Assembly: GCF_007991175.1 (NCBI RefSeq)
Contig: NZ_BJXV01000009.1
Coordinates: 1 to 64,000, forward strand
DNA length: 64,000 nt
Direction: 5' to 3'
Source of the DNA: Halovibrio variabilis
GTDB lineage: Bacteria > Pseudomonadota > Gammaproteobacteria > Pseudomonadales > Halomonadaceae
Below the pieces are notes generated by a model. It was not told the origin of the DNA. It made no database searches and saw only the letters and a list, made by a program, of their open reading frames with translations. Below are positions 58,605 through 64,000 of this stretch, one piece after another. Each line of letters opens with the position of its first letter. Position 1 is the stretch's first letter. Made by a program: the position numbers and the translations under genes.

Positions 58605-60047
58605 TTACAGCTTGCTCGCGGCTACCGGCACCGGGGCCACGTCGTTATCGTCCAGGTCTTCAGGCGAGGCGACCACCAGGGCGAATTCTTCTTCGGCCGT
58701 TTTCGCCACCAGGTTATTTTTGCTGTAAAGGAAGTAATAGGCGGCACCGGCGATGAACAGCACGATCGTGTAGTTAAACGCGCGGGGATCAAACGCGTAC
58801 ACGCCCGTCAGCGCGACAATTGCCAGCACTAAGGCAATCGATGAGGTCACTACCCCGCCCGGGGTTTTATAGGGGCGCGGCAGATCGGGCTGTTTTACTC
58901 GCAACATAATGTGGCTCAGTGCCATCAATGCGTATGAGATCGTCGCACCCACTACGGCCATGCCTAAAATCAAATCGCCTTCGCCACTGAGTGACACCAA
59001 AAAGCCAAACACGCCGGGCACGATCAGCGCTAAATAGGGCACTTTACGCTCGCTGGTCAGCGACAGGCGCTTAGGTAAATAGCCTGCCCGCGAGAGCGCA
59101 AACACCAATCGGCTGTAGCCATAGATAATCGAGAAGAACGAAGCAATTAAGCCTGCCAGTCCCAATACGTTGACCAGTGTGGCCAGCACCGGGCTGCCTG
59201 CGACGTTCAGCGCATCAACTAACGGCACACCGCTTTGGCCGATCATTTCGGCCCCCGCCGCTCCGGCCAGCAGCACCACCACTAGCAAGGCGGTGAACAG
59301 CAAAAACAGCATCGCACCGATAATGCCTTTGGGCATATCCCGCGCAGGGTCTTTGGCCTCTTCCGCCGCCAGCGGAACACCCTCAACCGCTAAGAACAAC
59401 CACATACCAAACGGCAGCGCCGCCCAAATGCCGTACCAGCCAAACGGCATAAAGGTGCTGGCACCCGCGGCATCGGTAGGGGCAATATCAAACAGATTAG
59501 CCGCATCAAAATTACCGATTAGCGCCACCGCGGTAGCCAGAATGGCGAACACCGCCAGGCCGCTAATTACCATCATCACTTTGAGCGCTTCGCCTACGCC
59601 GGCCAGGTGAATGCCGATAAAGATGGCATAAAACAGAAGATAGACGAGCGGCCCGTTGATCCCCAGCAGCGATTCCACCGCGGCGCCGATAAAAATCACA
59701 ATCGCCGCAGGGGCCAAAGCGTACTCAATCAGTACCGCCAACCCCGTTAAGTAACCACCGGCTGGCCCCATGGCCTGGCGGGCAAAGCTGTAGCCGCCAC
59801 CCGCGGCGGGAATCGCCGCCGACATTTCCGCAAGCGACAGTACCAGCGCCAGATACATCAGCGCCATTAAGCAGGCGGCAATCGCAAAGCCGCCCCAGCC
59901 GGCTTCGGCAATGCCAAAGTTCCAGCCGGCGAAGTCACCGGAAATCACGTAGGAAACCCCTAACCCCGCCAGCAGCATCCAGCCGGCGGTGCCTTTGCGT
60001 AGCTGGCGCTTGGCCAGATACGCTTGATTAACAGATGGTTGTGTCAT
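58605..60047 (-). CDS. eat: Ethanolamine permease (APC family)
   Basis: An inner-membrane transporter of about 480 residues with some 12 TM helices. It begins MTQPSVNQAYLAKRQLRKG at 60047 (AGGG upstream), and the earlier open frame to 60230 overlaps eutC and is unlikely. APC motifs are GDFAGWNFGIAEAGWGGF, AAIPAAGGGYSFARQAMGP and YGYSRLVFALSRAGYLP. Position in eutB-eutC-eat indicates ethanolamine uptake. The C-terminal tail is hydrophilic and acidic. Confidence 0.93.
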   Translation of the reverse strand: MTQPSVNQAYLAKRQLRKGTAGWMLLAGLGVSYVISGDFAGWNFGIAEAGWGGFAIAACLMALMYLALVLSLAEMSAAIPAAGGGYSFARQAMGPAGGYLTGLAVLIEYALAPAAIVIFIGAAVESLLGINGPLVYLLFYAIFIGIHLAGVGEALKVMMVISGLAVFAILATAVALIGNFDAANLFDIAPTDAAGASTFMPFGWYGIWAALPFGMWLFLAVEGVPLAAEEAKDPARDMPKGIIGAMLFLLFTALLVVVLLAGAAGAEMIGQSGVPLVDALNVAGSPVLATLVNVLGLAGLIASFFSIIYGYSRLVFALSRAGYLPKRLSLTSERKVPYLALIVPGVFGFLVSLSGEGDLILGMAVVGATISYALMALSHIMLRVKQPDLPRPYKTPGGVVTSSIALVLAIVALTGVYAFDPRAFNYTIVLFIAGAAYYFLYSKNNLVAKTAEEEFALVVASPEDLDDNDVAPVPVAASKL

Positions 60048-60162
60048 CGTTTTGCCCTCATGGTGTGGAACATAATCGTCGCAAGCGGCGTGCTGGTGAT
60101 TACTCACGTTGTTCCGTGTTGTTGTGTGATTATTATTAGCGAGTGTCGCTCGTGGGGGGACG

Positions 60163-60999
60163 TTAATCCGCCACCAAAAAGTTACGCGTCGAGCCTGAGG
60201 CTGAGTCGCCTTCCAGTACGTCGTCTTCACTGCGGTCTTTTAATTGAACGCCTGATAACTTGAGCTGGCGGGCCTCTTTTAAGAGCAGAAAGAAGCGCCG
60301 AGCAGCCTCCTCCACTTGCAGGCCTGCCGGGCGCACGTTGGAAATACAGTTGCGGCGGTCATCCTTAAGCCCTGGCTCTGGTGCCCAGGTCATATACAGC
60401 CCCAGGCTATCCGGCGAGCTCAGCCCCGGCCGCTCGCCGATCATCACCAGCACGGCATCGGCATTGAGCAGTGCGCCAATTTCGTCGCCAATCGCCACCC
60501 GCCCCTGCTCGACAAGTGTCAGTGGTGCTAGCGTCCAATCAGCCGCATCGCTGTTCAGCATCTGATAAAGCGCGCTAAGAAACGGCGCACTGTTCTGCTG
60601 AACGGCCAGCGCAGAAAGCCCATCGACCACGACCACCGCAAGGTCATAGCGCTGCTGAGACTCAGCGGCTTGCTGTAGGTACTCACGGGTCTCGTCGTTA
60701 AGGCGACGGCCATAGTCGGGCCGCTGCAGGTACATGGCACGGTCCTGGGCATAGCTGTGCAGGCGCAGCGGTGCTTTAGACAAATCCAGCGCTTCGGTTA
60801 ACGCTTTCGCCAAAGTTTCTACCTCAAGCGGGCAATGAACCGCATCCTGGGCCTGGGCATGGGCGAGTTGAAAAGCCAGTAGCTTGTTGGTGGGCAGGCT
60901 GACCCCAGCACGCCCCAAACCAATCCGTGCATCGGTAAAGGCATTCAGCCGCTCCCAGGGGTTTTCCACCACGATGGGGGATGAAGGTTTATCCGCCAT
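60163..60999 (-). CDS. eutC: Ethanolamine ammonia-lyase small subunit EutC
   Basis: With EutB it forms the adenosylcobalamin-dependent enzyme that splits ethanolamine to acetaldehyde and ammonia. The start at 60999 has AAGGAG seven bases upstream, giving 278 residues. It overlaps the end of eutB by 11 bases; the upstream frame to 61116 lies within eutB. Motifs are TDARIGLGRAGVSLPT, LQRPDYGRRLND, VVVDGLSALAVQ, MIGERPGLSSPDSLG and NCISNVRPAGL. Confidence 0.95.
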   Translation of the reverse strand: MADKPSSPIVVENPWERLNAFTDARIGLGRAGVSLPTNKLLAFQLAHAQAQDAVHCPLEVETLAKALTEALDLSKAPLRLHSYAQDRAMYLQRPDYGRRLNDETREYLQQAAESQQRYDLAVVVVDGLSALAVQQNSAPFLSALYQMLNSDAADWTLAPLTLVEQGRVAIGDEIGALLNADAVLVMIGERPGLSSPDSLGLYMTWAPEPGLKDDRRNCISNVRPAGLQVEEAARRFFLLLKEARQLKLSGVQLKDRSEDDVLEGDSASGSTRNFLVAD

Positions 61000-62404
61000 G
61001 GCTTGGCTCCTTGGGCAGGTGGCGCAGGCTGTTGGCAAACGCAGCGGGGAGCTGGTCGTTGAGCCTGTGGGTGCTGATATCCTGAAAAATCTGCATCTCT
61101 TCGAGCCAACGCTCAAATTCCGGTGCCGCTTTTAGTCCCAGCACTCGCCGGGCATAGAGCGCATCGTGAAAGGAGGTGGTCTGGTAATTGAGCATAATGT
61201 CGTCAGAGCCGGGAATGCCCATAATAAAATTGCAGCCCGCGACACCCAGCAAGGTGAGCAGGTTATCCATATCGTTCTGGTCGGCCTCGGCGTGGTTGGT
61301 ATAGCAAACGTCGCAGCCCATGGGCACGCCCAACAGCTTGCCGCAGAAGTGGTCTTCCAACCCCGCCCGGGTGATCTCCTTGCCGTCGAACAGGTATTCA
61401 GGGCCGATAAACCCCACCACGGTATTGACCAGCAGCGGGTTAAATTTGCGCGCCACGGCGTAGGCACGGGCTTCGCAGGTTTGCTGGTCGAGCCCGTGAT
61501 GGGCATCGGCGGAGAGCGAGCTGCCTTGGCCGGTTTCAAAATACATCACGTTGCGCCCCACCGTGCCGCGGTTGAGAGACTGCGCCGCCGCTTCGGCTTC
61601 AGCGAGGGTGCTTAAGTCAAAACCAAAGCTGCGGTTAGTGGCTTCGGTACCGCCTATTGACTGAAATACCAAATCGACCGGGGCGCCCTGCTCTATGGCT
61701 TCCAGCGTGTTCGTCACATGGGTAAGCACGCAGGATTGAGTAGGGATCTGATACTTCTGAATGACGTCATCCATCAGGCGCATCAGCTTGACGCTTTGGG
61801 CGACGTTATCGGTGGCCGGGTTAATGCCAATCACCGCGTCACCGCTGCCGTAGAGCAGGCCATCGAGAATACTGGCGGCAATGCCGGTGACATCGTCGGT
61901 GGGGTGGTTTGGCTGAAGCCTTGTCGAGAGCCGACCCGGCAGGCCGATGGTGTTGCGAAACGCTGTGGTGACCTGGCACTTTTTGGCGACCAGAATCAGA
62001 TCCTGGTTGCGCATTAGCTTGCTGACGGCGGCGGCCATTTCGGGGGTAATCCCGGCTTTCACCTCCGCGAGTACCTCGCTGGTGGCGTGATCGGAGAGCA
62101 GCCAGTTCCGAAAATCGCCCACGGTCAGGTGGCTGATGGGAGCGAAGGCGGCGGCATCATGGTCATCCATAATCAGCCGGGTGATTTCGTCCTCTTCGTA
62201 GGGGATCAACGCTTCGTTCAAAAAGGTGGTAAGCGGGAGTTCCGCCAATACCATTTGGGCGACCACACGCTCTTCGGCACTCTCCGCCATTACGCCAGCC
62301 AAACGGTCGCCGGAACGAGGCGGCGTGGCCTTGGCCATCAGCTCGGCTAGGCTTGCGAAGCGGTAGCTGCGGCTCCCCACCGTGGTGTAATAGGTCTGCG
62401 CCAT
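60989..62404 (-). CDS. eutB: Ethanolamine ammonia-lyase large subunit EutB
   Basis: The catalytic barrel subunit of 471 residues. Conserved stretches are YRFASLAELMAKATPPRSGDRLAG-like (14-37), GLPGRLSTRLQPNHPTDD, DAVIGINPATDN, VLTHVTNTLEAIEQGAPVD and YFETGQGSSLSADAHHG. It requires adenosylcobalamin. Neither eutA (reactivase) nor microcompartment shell genes nor a cobalamin riboswitch are visible. GGGGA lies eight bases before the ATG. Confidence 0.96.
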   Translation of the reverse strand: MAQTYYTTVGSRSYRFASLAELMAKATPPRSGDRLAGVMAESAEERVVAQMVLAELPLTTFLNEALIPYEEDEITRLIMDDHDAAAFAPISHLTVGDFRNWLLSDHATSEVLAEVKAGITPEMAAAVSKLMRNQDLILVAKKCQVTTAFRNTIGLPGRLSTRLQPNHPTDDVTGIAASILDGLLYGSGDAVIGINPATDNVAQSVKLMRLMDDVIQKYQIPTQSCVLTHVTNTLEAIEQGAPVDLVFQSIGGTEATNRSFGFDLSTLAEAEAAAQSLNRGTVGRNVMYFETGQGSSLSADAHHGLDQQTCEARAYAVARKFNPLLVNTVVGFIGPEYLFDGKEITRAGLEDHFCGKLLGVPMGCDVCYTNHAEADQNDMDNLLTLLGVAGCNFIMGIPGSDDIMLNYQTTSFHDALYARRVLGLKAAPEFERWLEEMQIFQDISTHRLNDQLPAAFANSLRHLPKEPSHGG

Positions 62405-62632
62405 GAGACTTTCCCCTATGCATTGCGGATGCTTGCATTGCGACTACTTTTTAATCGCGCTAATAGCGCATTGAGGTATAAAACTTGCTTGTCTTTACCA
62501 TAGCGTTATCAATAGATAGCGAGTATCGAGTTTTGGCAAACCCGTCACCCTTCTATTAATACCAATAAATACAAAGCACTAAGGCGATTGCCAAGTAAAA
62601 ATTAGACTTTTTAGCGCCAGAAGGAGAGCCCC
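62405..62632. promoter_or_regulatory. Divergent eutB / AraC-regulator region
   Basis: A 228-base AT-rich control region. GCATTGCG is repeated at 62420-62427 and 62435-62442, and GCGC-TAATA-GCGC lies nearby. AraC-type regulators bind direct repeats, so these are candidate contacts, though the first pair is probably in the eutB leader. Confidence 0.35.
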
Positions 62633-63583
62633 ATGGCCACACTCGACAGCGCGCTTGCACCAAAAAAACGCACCCAGGAGGCGTTTGATGCCGATGAGCA
62701 TGCACAAAACCTGACGCGTTGGCAGCAAGAATACGACCAGCTCAGCCCTGGTTGCTTTTACGGGCGGCTGGATGAAATCGAGCTGCCCGCCATGCAGGTG
62801 TTTAAAGAATATACCGGGCAGGCGCTGCGTCAGGACTGCCGCGTGTGGACGGACTCACTGTGGTTGGGCATTCCCACGCGGGCACTTGGGTCACGGATCA
62901 ATGGGCAGGCGTTAGACGAGCATGAGGTGATGTGTCGCCCCGGCGGGCACGACTTTGAACTGGTTACTCCAGAGGCTTTCAATATTTATGGGCTGGTGAT
63001 TCGCCTGCCGCTATTACAGGCCGCCGCACGGCAGCAGGGGGTTGTACTGGATGAGGATTGGCACTGTTCACCGCGCCGCCGCATCACCCCGGAGACGCTA
63101 AGTGCCGTGGCGTTTTTACTTGAACGCCTGCTCTCTCATCAACAGGACGCCATTGCCGAGAAGGTGCATCAGGATATCCTCCTGACGGGACTGCTTGAGC
63201 TACTTAAAACCAACCAAACAAGCCATGCGTTGCCACCCAGTTACACCCATCGAAAAGCAGTGGTTGACCGTGTTAAACGCTACGTTGAGGAAAACCTGGA
63301 AGGGCCTGTGACCATGGAGGAGCTTTGCCAGCTAACCCATGTTAGCCGCCGCACTCTGCAGTATAGCTTTACCACTATCTTAGGCATTAGCCCGCTGCAG
63401 TTTTTACGCTTAACGCGGCTCAATCGCGTACGTCGAGCGTTGCGGGCGGCATCATCGGAGCATTCAGTCACCGAAATAGCCACCTATTGGGGCTTCTGGC
63501 ATTTGGGGCAATTTGCCCATGACTATAAGCAGCAATTTGGCGAATGCCCTTCGCAAACGCTTAATGCGCAATCCACTCTATAA
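62633..63583 (+). CDS. AraC-family regulator, EutR-like
   Basis: A 316-residue activator. The N-terminal ~210 residues form a sensing domain of the EutR/AraC-binding-like type (PGCFYGRLDEIELPAMQVFKEYT... start). The C-terminal double HTH runs from ~220, with VTMEELCQLTHVSRRTLQYSF and the second helix region ATYWGFWHLGQFAHDYKQQFGE. AAGGAG lies shortly before the ATG. It is divergent from eutB, so it most likely activates eutB-eutC-eat, probably in response to ethanolamine and B12 as EutR does. Confidence 0.9.
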   Translation: MATLDSALAPKKRTQEAFDADEHAQNLTRWQQEYDQLSPGCFYGRLDEIELPAMQVFKEYTGQALRQDCRVWTDSLWLGIPTRALGSRINGQALDEHEVMCRPGGHDFELVTPEAFNIYGLVIRLPLLQAAARQQGVVLDEDWHCSPRRRITPETLSAVAFLLERLLSHQQDAIAEKVHQDILLTGLLELLKTNQTSHALPPSYTHRKAVVDRVKRYVEENLEGPVTMEELCQLTHVSRRTLQYSFTTILGISPLQFLRLTRLNRVRRALRAASSEHSVTEIATYWGFWHLGQFAHDYKQQFGECPSQTLNAQSTL

Positions 63584-63584
63584 T

Positions 63585-64000
63585 TTAGCTCAGCCAGCGC
63601 TGAGCAAATCGCTCGGCGGTGAGAGGCCGGTCAAAGTAATAACCTTGACCCTGAGCGCAGCCCATCGAGACCAACGCGTCTAATTGAGCCTGACTTTCGA
63701 TTCCTTCCGCTATTGTCTCTAGCCCCAGCGTATTCGCCATAGCAATAATCGTCGCCACAATCACACGGTCGTTGTCGCTGGTCAGCATATCGCGTACGAA
63801 AGAGATATCGATTTTGATTTTAGCGGCGGCAAAGCGTTTTAAATAAGCCAGCGACGAGTACCCCGTGCCGAAGTCGTCGATGGCTAGCCCAAACCCATGG
63901 TTTTTTAGCACTTCGGTCATGGCAATCGCTTTTTCGGGATTGACCATGATGCCGCTCTCGGTAATTTCCAGACTAAGTTGCCATGCTTCTAAACCGAAAT
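63585..64000 (-). CDS. EAL-domain c-di-GMP phosphodiesterase, C-terminal part
   Basis: The gene starts beyond the right edge; the frame is open to base 64000. The last ~138 residues form the C-terminal half of an EAL domain. They contain LSLEITESG, IDDFGTGYSSLAYLKR, KIDISFVRDM, TIAEGIES and GQGYYFDRPL, so metal and catalytic residues in this part are intact and phosphodiesterase activity is likely. Upstream domains (GGDEF, PAS, membrane) cannot be seen. The stop lies next to that of the AraC-type gene. Confidence 0.93.
   Translation of the reverse strand, partial: FGLEAWQLSLEITESGIMVNPEKAIAMTEVLKNHGFGLAIDDFGTGYSSLAYLKRFAAAKIKIDISFVRDMLTSDNDRVIVATIIAMANTLGLETIAEGIESQAQLDALVSMGCAQGQGYYFDRPLTAERFAQRWLS

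Noticed and set aside
62405-62632. Cobalamin riboswitch ahead of eutB
   Set aside because: The B12-box and the extended folded leader were looked for by eye and not found; the region is only 228 bases and AT-rich.

Overview
The window is a chromosomal segment of a halophilic or halotolerant gammaproteobacterium, most likely Halomonas or a close relative in Halomonadaceae. This rests on the high-GC housekeeping gene content, the gene orders queA-tgt-yajC-secDF and iscR-iscS-iscA-ndk-rlmN-pilF-rodZ-ispG-hisS-yfgM-bamB-der, the complete bioBFHCDA cluster, a TrkAH potassium system, and a photoactive yellow protein very close to that of halophilic proteobacteria. No alignment or database search was run, so genus-level placement is inference.

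Layout. 1-1970 is a short, conspicuously AT-rich accessory patch (a two-TM coiled-coil protein and an orphan XRE antitoxin) lying against the 3' end of a tRNA-Leu(CAA) gene at 1973-2059, the usual place for integrated elements. 2135-10100 (minus) is a peptide-scavenging operon: an M81/MlrC-type peptidase, a five-gene-type oligopeptide ABC importer with fused ATPases, and an M20 amidohydrolase, with a divergent LysR regulator. 11295-16971 (plus) is queA-tgt and yajC-secD-secF. A bidirectional terminator separates these from a SuhB-like protein that has lost the catalytic metal ligands. 18062-31607 (plus) is a long run of core genes: trmJ, cysE, an abbreviated isc operon without iscU, ndk, rlmN, pilF, rodZ, ispG, hisS, yfgM, bamB and der. 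An M48 lipoprotein peptidase and a small membrane protein follow. 33218-37727 (minus) is lysM-like-dprA-tsaC-hemF-aroE, divergent from def-fmt-rsmB-trkA-trkH (37933-43923). TraB-like and TapT genes end tail to tail, then comes the full biotin operon bioBFHCDA (46145-51823), with candidate BirA operators in front of it.

The most distinctive part is 54607-57825 (minus): pyp, an AMP-ligase and a tyrosine-ammonia-lyase-like enzyme in a row. Together they form a self-sufficient blue-light photoreceptor module. The lyase makes p-coumarate from tyrosine, the ligase activates it, and it is attached to Cys69 of the photoactive yellow protein. It sits between aceK-cobB (glyoxylate-branch control by phosphorylation and deacylation) and a minimal ethanolamine module (eutB-eutC-permease with a divergent AraC-type regulator). 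An EAL-domain phosphodiesterase gene runs off the right edge.

Other points deserving attention are REP-like dispersed palindromes (33109-33183, 51860-51969), a LysM-less member of the LysM family, a sirtuin lacking the zinc cysteines, and leader hairpins ahead of ndk and trkA.
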